From: Pelobates cultripes
Lineage: Eukaryota; Chordata; Amphibia; Anura; Pelobatidae
Length of the DNA: 64,000 bases
Assembly: GCA_933207985.1 (NCBI GenBank)
Contig: OW240916.1
Location: 318,496,535 to 318,560,534, forward strand
Direction of reading: 5' to 3'
The notes beneath the pieces were generated by a model. The model was not told the origin of the DNA, ran no database searches, and saw only the letters and a list, made by a program, of their open reading frames with translations. Numbering within the stretch: the first letter of the stretch is position 1; every line of letters starts with the position of its first letter. A program made the translations under genes and the position numbers. Positions 37,210 to 47,500 of this stretch are shown piece after piece.

Positions 37210-37661
37210 CATAAACTAAATGGTTGGACCTCACATATGACCTAAATCTCACGATTCCCACCTCCCGATCTTCTTGACCAGTTCATCCCCCAAACCCACT
37301 GCGCTGCCTCTGTTGCAGCCCCAATCCTGAACGAATGTGTCTGGAACTGTAACAGCCCCAAGGCCAACCAAAAAACCTTAAGGAACTGAAATTTGGACAA
37401 CTACGAACCATCAGCATGCAACAAAAACGAACCTCCTATCCCGGAATGAACTGTCCAGAAAGCCACTGTACATGCCACAATACCTGGCACTGAAAAAGGT
37501 GTTACCGCGGTACCCTTCTCGAATATGTCAGTTTTGGAATGGTAGAGATGTAGCACCCCCCGATTCTGCCACAGTTCCATGTCCGAACACTGTAACCCAC
37601 CTCCGCCCAAGCTGTTGCTGCTCACCAACTCACTTATCCTAAACGCTACGGAAAACCGCAA
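37210..37661 (-). pseudogene. Tyrosine recombinase remnant of the DIRS/Ngaro-like element
   Basis: Minus frames give AFRISELVSSNSLGGGG, KTDIFEKGTAV, LLHADGS, then in another frame FQTHSFRIGAATEAAQW and RFRSYVRSNHL. The Arg of RISELV, the H..R of HSFRIGAATEA and the Tyr of RSYVR are the positions expected for the catalytic R, HxxR and Y. In the intact enzyme this recombinase inserts circular cDNA without making a target duplication. Stop codons after LLHADGS and frameshifts disable this copy. Confidence 0.85.
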
Positions 37662-37836
37662 AACCTTGTACTCCGAAAAAAACTAACCTCTGGAAGCACA
37701 CCGAGTAAACCCAATGGCAGATGGAGATGCCCCCGAAGCAACTTACCTGCAAATGAACCATAGCAACGTGTCCCCTTTATGAGTTAGCCAAGCAAGAGGT
37801 CCCGAGCTGCCACACTGCCACCGGACAAGGCACTCC

Positions 37837-38352
37837 CTACTTCTGAGCGCCCAGAGCCACTGCCCGAAACCGTTCCCACTGAAAACAAGAGAGCAAATCA
37901 GCCACCACATTCAACAACCCAGGCACGTGACATGCCCTAAGCATAACATGAAATTGCATGCAAGAGAGAAGAAAGTGGCGAAGGAGCCGAATAACAGGGA
38001 TAGTAGAATCAGATAAACCATTAACAGTCTCAACCACCGACAAGTTGTCAGTAAAGAAGATAACCTTCTTGTCCCTCCTCTATTGCCCCCACAATGCCAG
38101 TGCCACTACTAAAGGAAAGAATTGCAGAAACGCCAAGTTGCGAATGAGTGGGCTGGCCTTCCACTTATCTGGCCATGGTTCAACACACCAATGCCCCTTG
38201 AAATAAGCCCCAAACCCAATGCTCCCCGGCGTGTCCGTAACTAATTCCAAGTCTGGCGAAGACGCAGTGGGTTCCCGGAAATATACCTGCCCATTAAGGT
38301 CCTTTAGAAAGACCTTCCACACATCCAGATCAGCTTTCATGGATGCTGACAC
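37837..38352 (-). pseudogene. RNase H remnant of the DIRS/Ngaro-like element
   Basis: Two open stretches on minus give LVTDTPGSIGFGAYFKGHW and, downstream, LLRHFLLSCMQFHVMLRACH plus VPGLLNVVADLLS. The first is the RNase H opening strand, normally TDASGSxGFG; here TDTPGS is altered. NVVADxLS is the conserved last acidic motif. A frame change separates the halves. Confidence 0.8.
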
Positions 38353-38639
38353 TGAATGAAGTGATGCGGTGACGCTACCCCGCTGGTTGCCCTGGAAAGG
38401 AACCTGTTGAATACCCCCCTACTGGGATCACCCAGCATGCAAAGTTAGCTGGCCCACCAATGACTGAAGCGCCCACAAAGTAACCTTCTTAGCTTCCCGA
38501 ACCTCCGTCACTGCCTGCCACAGTGCCCTCAACTTGTCTAACATCAACTGACATTCTCTCCGGACCTAATCTATCTCCAAGCCCAGGAAGGACAAGCAAG
38601 TAGTCGGGCCCACTGTCTTGAATGAAGACATTTGGGACT

Positions 38640-39060
38640 CATTCCAAAGTTCTCAACCCTATGTGGCACACCTCTGAACCCGCCGGCTCGACACAAAGGA
38701 TATCATCTAGGTAATGGACCACGAATCTAGTGCCAGCCTCGTATTTGACCACCCACTCCAGAAAGGTACTGAACTTTTCGAAGGAACAACCCATTGGCAA
38801 ACACAGATCAAATAAATACTGCCCCTCAAAAAAACACCCAGTAAATGATGACGGTCAGGGTGGATGGGCAATAATCGAAAAGACGCTTCCACGTCTGCCT
38901 TGGCCATCAATGCCCCCTTGTCCGTACACCGAACCAACTCGACCGCTTAGTCGAATGATGCATACGACACTGAGCTGATGACCTTATCAATATCATCATT
39001 CACCGAGGCTCCATGTGAATACGATAAATTATGGTACTTACCGGGCTCCTTTTTCGGCCA
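38640..39060 (-). pseudogene. Reverse transcriptase remnant of the DIRS/Ngaro-like element
   Basis: Reading minus: WPKKEPGKYHNLSYSHGASV, then DDIDKVISSVSYASFD, an in-frame stop, VRCTDKGALMAKADVEASFR followed by LLPIHPDRHHLLG, and later HYLDDILCV, whose codons occupy 38,699-38,716. ALMAKADVEAAFRLLPIHPD and YLDD are the RT palm motifs A and C of this class. At least one frameshift lies between them. Confidence 0.85.
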
Positions 39061-39432
39061 TTAAAGGGACTTCCAGGTTCTTAGATGACTTTTGGTCATC
39101 TAAACGACGCTGGACGTACTCACGCTCTGCAGGAGGACCTGATGCATCGGCTGAAAACCCATTGAATAATGCTTTCCTATGGGGAAATCCTAATGAGAGC
39201 GTGGCCATTGCTGCGCATGTGTATTAGGTCTCTCCTGCTGGTGTATGTCGGTGGGGGGGAGTGTGGGCGGAGCCTGACCCAGCACCATCGGCGCTGCATT
39301 CAGGTAAGTGACTGAAGCAGTTTTAAGCCCTTCAGCGACGTCCGATGGGGGATGGGAGGGAGGGGTGCACTCCAGGATTCTACAGTGCCAGGAAAACAGG
39401 TTTGTTTTCCTGGCACTAGAGAATCCCTTTAA
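39061..39432. mobile_element. TTAA MITE truncating the DIRS-like relic
   Basis: The ends are TTAAAGGGACTTCCAGGTTC and (minus) TTAAAGGGATTCTCTAGTGC, with TTAA at 39,061-39,064 and 39,429-39,432. The interior has GCTTTCCTATGGGGAAATCC and CCAGGAAAACAGGTTTGTTT, as in the larger foldback family. Confidence 0.8.
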
Positions 39433-39636
39433 ATTAACAAGAAATCATGCAAAAAATAAAAATGGTGAAAGAAAGGTTAGATGGGGATGGGAGGAATAGT
39501 ATAAATAGGGTAAAGGTGGTTCCCTCAGAGGCACCCCATCCCACCCCATACCATTTGCTCCCTGGTCAAGAGAATTGTTTCTCTGGCTGGGAATGATTTC
39601 ATGGAGTGTCTAACCTGAGCTTGTCCATTAAATAGG
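39433..39636. other. Short non-coding stretch, LTR target flank
   Basis: It is interrupted by the solo LTR and continues at 42,444 (AAATAGG | ATAGGTACC). Nothing else is recognised. Confidence 0.5.
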
Positions 39637-40322
39637 TGTAACGGAACCGCTGGCACCCTGACCGGGTACCTTCCATTGACGGATGCTCCTAGTGCTTCCC
39701 GAGGACTCCAAGCACTCCGCCAGACACCATAACCACTGTAGACTCCCACGAACCACCCCAGCTTGGTTGGGGTCTCGCCGTCTCCACCCACTCTGGACCC
39801 AAAACCAGGGTACAGCTTCCAGTAGGTCAACCTCTCCGAATTCCAGAGACCAGGAACAGGAACAAGCTCTTAGCAGAGCTTAGTGATCATACCCTGGGGA
39901 GTATAGTGATTATAGCAATCCCCAGAGTGTAGTTCTCCAATCCCCCAAACATGAGCCGAAACTTCATGAAGGTACAAGATGATCTGACTCCAATGAGCGT
40001 TTATTACTCCTTATATGCAAGTTTTTAGGCCAGAGGCTCACCCCCTGGACCTGGTGGTAAACTGTGACAAAAGGAACACAAACCAATGGGAACACTAATT
40101 AACATAATAATACTCCCACATACACAATGAAAACCCTCCTCTCCATCAGTGGCGTACACATGACCCATGGGGCCCGGTGCGAAAATTGATCCGTGGGCCC
40201 CCCTCCCCCCCCCCGCGCGGGCCGGGCCGCAACACATGGCGGTGGGCACCTGGTCGCAGGGGTTACAGGGCTGCGACCCCTGCGACCGCGGTATGTACGC
40301 CAGTGCATGCAGATGCACACAC

Positions 40323-40767
40323 TTAAAGGACCACTCTAGGCACCCAGACCACTTCAGCTTAATGAAGTGGTCTGGGTGCCAGGTCGAGCTAGGGTTAACC
40401 CATTTTTTCATAAACATAGCAGTTTCAGAGAAACTGCTGTGTTTATGAATGGGTTAAGCCTTCCCCTATTTCCTCTAGTGGCTGTCCCATTGACAGCCGC
40501 TAGAGGCGCTTGCGTGCTTCTCACTGTGATTTTCACAGTGAGAGCACGCCAGCATCCATAGGAAAGCATTATGAATGCTTTCCTATGTGACCGGCTGAAT
40601 GCGTGCACAGCTCTTGCCGCGCGTGCGCATACAGCCGACGGGGAGGAGAAGAGAGAGCCCCTTTCCAGAGCCGGGCGGGAGGGGGTCCCTGAGGGTGGGG
40701 GCACCCTCAGGGCACTATAGTGCCAGGAAAACGAGTATGTTTTCCTGGCACTATAGTGGTCCTTTAA
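40323..40767. mobile_element. TTAA foldback MITE (GGACCACT family), complete
   Basis: TTAA lies at 40,323-40,326 and 40,764-40,767; the ends are TTAAAGGACCACTCTAGGCA and (minus) TTAAAGGACCACTATAGTGC. Internal hairpins are GACCACTTCAGC...GAAGTGGTC, CAGTTTCAGAGAAACTGCTG, CTCTAGTGGCTGTC...GACAGCCGCTAGAG and GGAAAGCATTATGAATGCTT. Confidence 0.9.
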
Positions 40768-41085
40768 AGGACCACTACAGACACCCAGATCACATCAGCT
40801 CAATGAAGTTGTCTGGGTGTCAGGTCCCTTCTAGTTTTAACCCTGCAGCTGAAAACATAGCAGTTTCAGAGAAACTGCTATGTTTCACTGAGGGTTAATC
40901 CAGCCTCTAGTGGCTGTCTCACGGACAGCCGCTAGAGGAGCACACTGAACGTCCATAGGAAAGCATTGAGTAATGCTTTCCTATGGGCGGTTTGAATGCG
41001 TGCGCGGTCGCATTCGGAGCTGAGAGGCTGAGGGATCCTCAGCGCCAAGGGAGTCCGGCGCTGGAGAAAGGTAAGTGCTGAAGAC
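40764..41085. mobile_element. Second GGACCACT MITE, abutting the first, right end missing
   Basis: It starts at the same TTAA that ends the previous copy (TTAAAGGACCACTACAGACA). It follows the family to GGCGCTGGAGAAAGGTAAGT and then gives way to ACAC repeats; the usual right third is absent. Confidence 0.8.
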
Positions 41086-41422
41086 ACACACACACTTACA
41101 GACGCATACACACTAGCTAACAGACACACACATTTACTGACAGAGATACAGTCAGCGACAGACATACATACACACTCACTTACAAAACATACACTCTCAT
41201 TGACAAACACACACTCACTAACAGACATCAAACAGACTCACTAACACACACACACTCAGTAAGACACACACAGTAACACACTCACTGACACTCACTAGCA
41301 GACACACACACTAACACTCACTCTAACACACACTAACACTCACTCTAACACTCACACACACTAACACTCACACTAACACTCACACACACACTAACACTCA
41401 CACATGATTTTTTTTTTTTTTT
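41082..41422. repeat. (ACACACTCACTAACAG)n simple repeat and T-run
   Basis: ACACACAC, CTAACACTCAC and CTCACTAACAGACA units run to 41,405, followed by a T homopolymer at 41,409-41,423. Confidence 0.9.
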
Positions 41423-41501
41423 TAATATAATCCCCCCAGCCTCCTTACCTCTTGGAGTGCTGGGGGGGATTATTCCCTGGGGTCCAGTGGGGCTCCTGGG
41501 C

Positions 41502-41705
41502 GGGTGGCCGGTCGGGCAGGCAGGCGGGCGCGCGAGGGAGCACTCAGTGCTTCCTCTTCAGCTCCCTCGCGCGCCGCGTAGGGATGCCGGCGCTGGAAGA
41601 TGACGTCATCTTCCGGCTCCGGTATCATTGCGGTGCGCGAGGGAGCTGAAGAGGAAGCACTGAGTGCTCCCTCGCGCGCCCGCCTGCCTGCCCGACCGGC
41701 CACCC
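41502..41705. repeat. 71-bp perfect inverted repeat, GC-rich, with CRE-like palindrome in its loop
   Basis: Arms 41,502-41,572 and 41,635-41,705 are exact reverse complements (GGGTGGCCGGTCGGGCAGGC...). The 62-bp spacer contains GGAAGATGACGTCATCTTCC (41,595-41,614), itself a perfect 20-bp palindrome around TGACGTCA. Confidence 0.97.
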
Positions 41706-42448
41706 GGGGTCAGCAGGGCCAGCCTCAGGGGGGCCCTGGGGTGATCGGCTCCTGGGCCCCCCAGGGGAAGAGGCTGGCCCTGGGCGTACATACCGGGTCG
41801 CAGGGGCCGCCGGGCCCCCTGGTGGGCCGGGCCCGGTCGCAGTCGCGACCCCTGCGACCCTGGTATGTACGCCAGTGCTCTCCATCCTGGAGATAATTGG
41901 CTTAAGGCACTGCAGTAAACTCAATTATCTCCAGGTACGGAAAATATCTAAATTTTACACTAACAGCAAAAATACGTAAAAGTACATAAAAATACATTAT
42001 TCTTATTATATTACACGGAACCCCCACATTTAACCTATCCCCAGATAGTTCGGATCTGAGCGCCCAATCTAGGTGAACAATGTTCAGATCCCATGAGCAG
42101 AGTAAATTTACCATGGGGTAAAGCATAGCAAGGGCTGTTGAGAAACCAAGGAGGGACAAAAGCAGTCAGTTCCAACTGGTTTGGCAGTGTGCCTGGGACA
42201 ACGCCCTGCTGGAGAACAATAGACAGGAAACGGTGGAGGGGCAGAAACACACCTTCCCATGGATTCAAATGGGCAGAAACAGTCTTTAGAAGCCAATAAG
42301 CCCCAAATAGTATTTTTTAAATGGCAATACACCCCAGGGCAATAGTCATGAGGAAGGAGGCTGGCAATCAGGCTCCTCCAACAGCCGGGGGCAAAGGGCA
42401 GCTTGTCACCTAACAATCCAGTGACAAAAGGCATTTCATCACAATAGG

Positions 42449-43870
42449 TACCTTTGATTTTGTGTAGTCTTCTCTCCCCTCCAATGTTGGGCATGGGCTT
42501 GTTTGCCTGCCAGTGTTAGTTTGTTGAATAAATTTTGAGTATGTTTAAGCATACCTTCTACTGCCTTGGAGAGCAGGAAAGACCAGGATTCAAATTCTAG
42601 TGGTTGCTGAAGAACTTGTTCCCGTACTCGTATTATACTTGGGTAGGTGCACCACGTATATTGATATGACCCCTTTTATCCCCAATCCCTCCAGCACAGG
42701 TCATTAGCAGATCTGCCCATATGGAACAACCTAACCAGTGTGGTGTACCACCTAAACATTGTTTGTTCCCATTAGGTTGATAGATGAAAGTGAGAGATTA
42801 TCGTAGGGTATGTGTAATCTTACAAAGGTGTCTTGTGAGTTTACATCAAGAACCATCTTCACCAGATAAACGATACTTGGGAGGTATGAGTATTTTTTGT
42901 TGATAAGATTCTACAATTAGGCCCATCGTAATTGTCAGTACCAGGCACAATAGGCTCTTAATCTGGCTCTGCCCTCTGATTGTCCCCTTATGCGGAGATT
43001 GTTCCGCTTAGTCTATCCTTCCAGTGAGCAAGTTATAGTGTGCTAAGGCACTGTTATGGGCAACAGGGCAAATGTTGTTTGTAATAAAGTAAATGTGTAT
43101 CGTTGTTTTCCAACATACCCTATGAAATGCATGTCATTAAGTGAATAGAAGTCTTCTGTTAATTGTAAAATACATTTTAATCTACATAACAAGGATGGTA
43201 AGGAGAAACATGTTTACTAAATCTTATGTAAATCCTACCCTTTGCCTGCATTGTCTTATTAAGCTGAATGTTAATTGCACTGTCAGATATTAATAATATG
43301 ATTTGCAAAATGACATATAAATGTCAATCGAGATAACTGCTGTGTTACTGAAGAAGTGGATGATACTGGTATGTTTAACTCAACAGAACAACCCAAGAGT
43401 TGGATTGAAGTTGGGGCAAAATGAACTATTTCAGCAAACCGTGGGGCAGGGATTTATTAGTTTCATAATATGTAATCTTATAGAGCAACACAATGTTATT
43501 TTTCTTAATACACAGGTGATATGTACAATTTAATTCCCCAAATAATGTTATGCCGCTAGTTCGTTAGTGACAATCAGTTGGTAAAACTGGACCTTGGCAG
43601 AAAGCTGAACTATATAACAGGGTAATCTTGATCATTTATGGAGTAATTGTATATTTATTCCTGGACCACTACTGAATTACCAATTGGGGTTCTTTTCCTA
43701 ACTTGGCAAAATGGGGTTCATCTTGTGCAAAAAACAAGGCAGACCTGGCCTGGGAGCAGGGTTGGCAATCCCAAAACATGATGAAGAGGCAGGTTTATAA
43801 TATGTGGGTAAGCTTTTTAAATGATTTAATATTTTTGGATAAACTTTTAAAAAGATGTTTTGAAACTTTT
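42449..43870. other. Non-coding DNA upstream of the first visible PDE8B exon
   Basis: I see no gene or complete element. The first 60 bases continue the target flank of the solo LTR. Confidence 0.4.
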
Positions 43871-43874
43871 ACAT

Positions 43875-44218
43875 TTTTGCAGGCCTTTTCTGAATCCACC
43901 TATGGGGCTGAGATCATCAGTTATGATGATCTCAGCCAATCCAATCCTGTCTCTTAGGAAAGCTTTGGAAGGCTATTGTATACGCACGGCAAAACACATC
44001 TCCATGCAGTGTAGAGAAGCTGAACGTTGGTGCTGCACACTGTGCAGCACTGGACTAGGAAGCATCTCTAGTGACCGTCTGAGTGACTGCCACTCAAGTA
44101 TTCAGAGATATAACTTTCTCTGAAAAGGCAGTGTTTACAAGCCTGCAGGGACAGGCTACAGACACGAAAACCACTACATTACGCTGTAGTGGTTCTGGTG
44201 ACTATAGCGTCCCTTTAA
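43875..44218. mobile_element. TTAA MITE (ACTATAG family) just upstream of a PDE8B exon
   Basis: GAGATCATCAGTTATGATGATCTC is an internal palindrome. CTGTGCAGCACTGGACTAGG and CTGAGTGACTGCC are family words. The right end GGTTCTGGTGACTATAGCGT...TTAA lies at 44,215-44,218, about 225 bp before the exon at 44,444. Confidence 0.7.
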
Positions 44219-44443
44219 ATCTAGGCCATAACGAGATGCAGAACATTGTAACTGGGACAAGCCAAGCGAATTGCCAAGTATGTTGTTTTTTTTTGTTGTT
44301 TTTTTTGTAGGAATGTTGTGAATTTTGTTTCTCTGGTACTTTGTATCTGAGCTTGACAGCAGGTCATGCTGTTTATTGTTTCATGATAATCTCTAAAAAA
44401 AAAAAAATGTTCTGTAAAGAAAACAAATACCATTTTCTTTCAG

Positions 44444-44503
44444 CAGATCTCTACGCAGGAACTGTGGTTGGGACCGATGAGATTGATGCAGGATCCTATT
44501 CAG
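44444..44503 (+). CDS. PDE8B: PDE8B exon: linker before REC-like domain (20 codons)
   Basis: This exon of 60 bases, phase 0 at both ends, reads [20 protein letters not shown]. It aligns with the mammalian PDE8B segment that contains GPMRL and ends QDPIQ just before the REC-like domain. A pyrimidine tract and TTTCAG precede it; GTACAG follows. The acceptor is a tandem NAGNAG (CAGCAG at 44441-44446), so the first codon, CAG, could be spliced in or out. It is too short to stand out by ORF length and was found by matching the residues expected upstream of [10 protein letters not shown] and L replace R and I just before GPMRL relative to my memory of human PDE8B. Confidence 0.9.
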
Positions 44504-47500
44504 GTACAGGCACTTGGATTTATAAAACTGCTAATTCATGCTGAGAAAATAGGATGAGAATGTTTGTGGATCATTTGAAAGAAACTAAGGTACTTTTGGA
44601 ATTACAATTATTTATTGTCAAGTCAATTAAACAGCTTGATTTTTTTTTCAAATAGATTTTCTCTATGGAAAAATACAGAATCACAACTGAATACATTACA
44701 TCAATGGTTTCTGGGGCTCTCCCATATATTAGAGGAGGTCTGGGGGCTGTTACTTATCTGAAATGCATACCGTTGAATAAAACATAAAAAATCATTTGTG
44801 TTCATATTTTCTTTTTTACGAGATTCAATGTTTTCTTGTAAATCTGTATTAAAGATTTAGCAAATTCCACTGTAATCCAGTTCAGACAAGGCACAACCAG
44901 GGCACACATTGCAAATGAGGAGGAGAGATAGATACATTGTTTCATTTCTCCTCTTCTCTCTATGCTGACTGCCAGGCACAAAAACAGAACTCATAACAAT
45001 GATTGACCGGGAGGAAAAATTTCCACATTGAATTGTATTTTTTCATACCATACATATACATATTTACTTGACTTCTGCAACATTTTGTTTCAGTCGGATT
45101 TACCTGTGAAGTCGTAATCGATAAATATTATTATGGATCGATTAAATCGGTTGTGGATAAAAAGGAACTTGATTCTAACAAACGAGACAAAACTAATTTT
45201 GCTAGATATAGAAAGTGACGGTTACCCTTTAATTGTATACATCATATATATGAAGTAAAAAAACACAGGCAGTAATACATTTGTAGCAAAAAGATAGGGG
45301 AGGTTGCTCCAAAACCGTATGAATCTTGTGCGGGTAAGGCAACACAGAAAACGGATAAAACAGAATGGGGTAAAGAATGTAAAACAGTGTAAGGTAAATA
45401 TATATTAAAAAAACAATGAATATTAGCACAAAAATGTCCAATATAAATTCCAATAGGAACTTGCCAGAAGGAACAAATGCAGTCTTTTCAGGAAGTTTTT
45501 TCCTTGGGGTGCCAAATCAGAAGAATTCTTGGGATCCATATGTAAAAACAAAGAGAAACCAATAGTGCAATCTATCCCAGCAAAGTGACGCTTGATAAAA
45601 GGTCTACTATCTACTGTGGTCCTACTCACATTTTCAAGAGCCTTAAACCAGCTCTAGTATGGATAGTATACAATGGTATAATCCCCACTTGTAGGATATG
45701 TGTTGAGTTGGTACTTGTCCCAATAATTTGAAGACCATAAAATAGAGTAAAAGGAACAACAATTGTGCTCACTGTTTAAAAACACCCGGAATATAAAAAT
45801 ACGGTAAGGTAAAATGGCACACTCATGGTATAAAAGCAGTCAAAATACCTTTATTAACAATATTAAAATATCCACAACGTGTTTCACCGTTAAGGCTTTA
45901 TCAAGTGGAGATAAAAATGGCTAACCTGGTAAGCAAGGGTTTATATTCAGGCATAACAGATTTAAATTTGGATGAAAAGGATTGATTGCCGCCTCGTTTT
46001 GCACTGTACTTTTTATTACAAGCTGCCAGTATGATATGCATTCCTTGGATAAGGTTAAAATCAATTATTTAAAAATGTCAGGATCACTGTTATGATGTAA
46101 TTTGGGTGCCAAATTTAAATCTGTTATGCCTGTATATAAACCCTTGCTTACCAGGTTAGTCATTTTTATCTCCACTTGATAAAGCTTTAAATGTGAAACG
46201 CGTTGTGGATATTTTAGTATTGTTAACAAAGGTATTTTGGCTACTTTTATATCGTGAGCCATTTTACTTTACTATCTATTATTATTTTATACTTTTACTT
46301 TTTTACTACTCTACTGCCTGGCATCCAACTAATATTATTCCAGTGAGGACTAGTCAAAAGAATCCTAGGTGGGGATATTACCACTAACGCTCTACCCATT
46401 GACCAATTTCTCTGCTCAACTAAATGTGAGTACTTTACTGTATTTTTATATTCCTGGTGTTTTTAAACAGTGAGCACTATTGTTGTTCCTTTTACTTTAT
46501 TTCATGGTTTTTAAATTACTGAGACAGCTACCAACTCAACACGTACCCTACAAGTGGGAATTGTACCATTGTACACTATCCATACTAGAGCTGGTTTAAA
46601 GCTCTTGAAAATGTGAGTAGGACCATATAGACCCTTTATCTAGCGTCACTTTGCTGGGATATATTGCACTATTGGTTTCTCTTTCTTTTTACATATGGAT
46701 CCCAAGAATTCTTCTGATTTTGCACCCCGAGGAAGAAACTTCCTGAAAAGACTGCATTGTTCCTTCTGGCAAGTTCTTATTGGAATTTATATTGGACATT
46801 TTTTTGCTAATATTCATTTTTTACAAAAATATATTTGCCTTACACTTTTTTATATTTTTTACCCCATTCAGTTTTCTGTGTTGCCTTACCTGCATAAGAT
46901 TCATACTGTTTTGGCGCAACCTCCCTATCTTTTTGCTACCATTGTATTTTTTGTAGGGCTAAGAGGGAGCCCTATCTTTTGAGGTGTGCTATCTACCTAT
47001 TCAACACTCTTTTTCTTTGGTCTGGTTAAATAGCGCTGATGCATTTGTCTGTATTTTCAGTTATACATTTGCATGTTAATATTGTACATGGTATAAAGCA
47101 ATGATATTATTTAAATATTTAATTATTATTATTTTTTATCAATCAATTTTTTTATTTTTTATTAAGTTGATAGCATATAACCCATGACCGATAGTACCAG
47201 CATATAACAAAATATGTAGGCTAGTAATACACGTTATATGGTATAGATCAAACCAGTAGATGAAAACACCCCATTTTATAATAAGTGAGATGCAGAGCAG
47301 ATTTGCAAGTGGGTAAACAGATGTAGGACAGGTAGGTACAGTTTATAGGTAGGCTGCTTCTTTGCCTTGCAGTGACCCTGTCTGTAATGGACCGTTTTGC
47401 ACACAAGAGGTTAAAAACCGTTTAGGCGATATTCCCCTTTTCACATGCACACACAGCTACCGCAATCACCAATCAACCGAACTGCAAACACATGAATTCA

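Larger units (their letters stand above)
36540..39060 (-). mobile_element. DIRS/Ngaro-type tyrosine-recombinase retrotransposon, 5'-truncated relic
   Basis: Minus-strand coding remnants occur in the order RT (39,060-38,640), RNase H (38,352-37,837), tyrosine recombinase (37,661-37,210) and an SGNH-hydrolase-like part (36,990-36,590). This RT-RH-YR order, with a recombinase in place of a DDE integrase, defines the DIRS order; SGNH domains are described for some Ngaro-type members. Frameshifts and stops occur throughout. The 5' side ends abruptly where a TTAA MITE begins at 39,061, and DIRS-like sequence does not visibly resume beyond it. Split direct repeats or inverted termini were not found. 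Confidence 0.87.
40147..41877. mobile_element. Non-autonomous hAT-type element (CAGTGGCGTACA family) with nested MITEs and palindrome
   Basis: The left end is CAGTGGCGTACACATGACCC; the right end on minus is CACTGGCGTACATACCAGGG. The 8-bp flanks are CTCTCCAT at 40,139-40,146 and 41,878-41,885. The related LTR at 50,230-50,265 (CCTCCTCTCTGGCCTGGAGA) reads straight through this point, an empty-site comparison within the window. An inner copy of the right end (GGTATGTACGCCAGTG, 40,290-40,305) and an inverted one (GGGCGTACATACCGGGTCGC, about 41,768) show further rearrangement. Confidence 0.87.
39637..42443 (-). mobile_element. Solo LTR with nested hAT-type insertion
   Basis: The left end TGTAACGGAACCGCTGGCAC and the right end ...GGCATTTCATCACA give the TG...CA form on both strands. 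The 5-bp flanks are identical: ATAGG at 39,632-39,636 and 42,444-42,448. Without the hAT-type insert (40,147-41,877) and one duplication copy it is about 1.07 kb, close to the 1,004-bp LTR at 49,760-50,763, with which it shares CCTGGAGATAATTGG and CTATCCCCAGATAG blocks. No internal retrotransposon sequence remains, as after LTR-LTR recombination. Confidence 0.88.

Noticed and set aside
41470..41924. Arg/Ala/Gly-rich open frames on both strands
   Set aside because: They overlap the GC-rich 71-bp palindrome and hAT-type ends; composition alone keeps them open.
46695..46982. 95-codon frame beginning [11 protein letters not shown] as a gene
   Set aside because: The counterpart in the left arm is frame-broken after about 25 codons, and the frame ends in low-complexity hydrophobic text.
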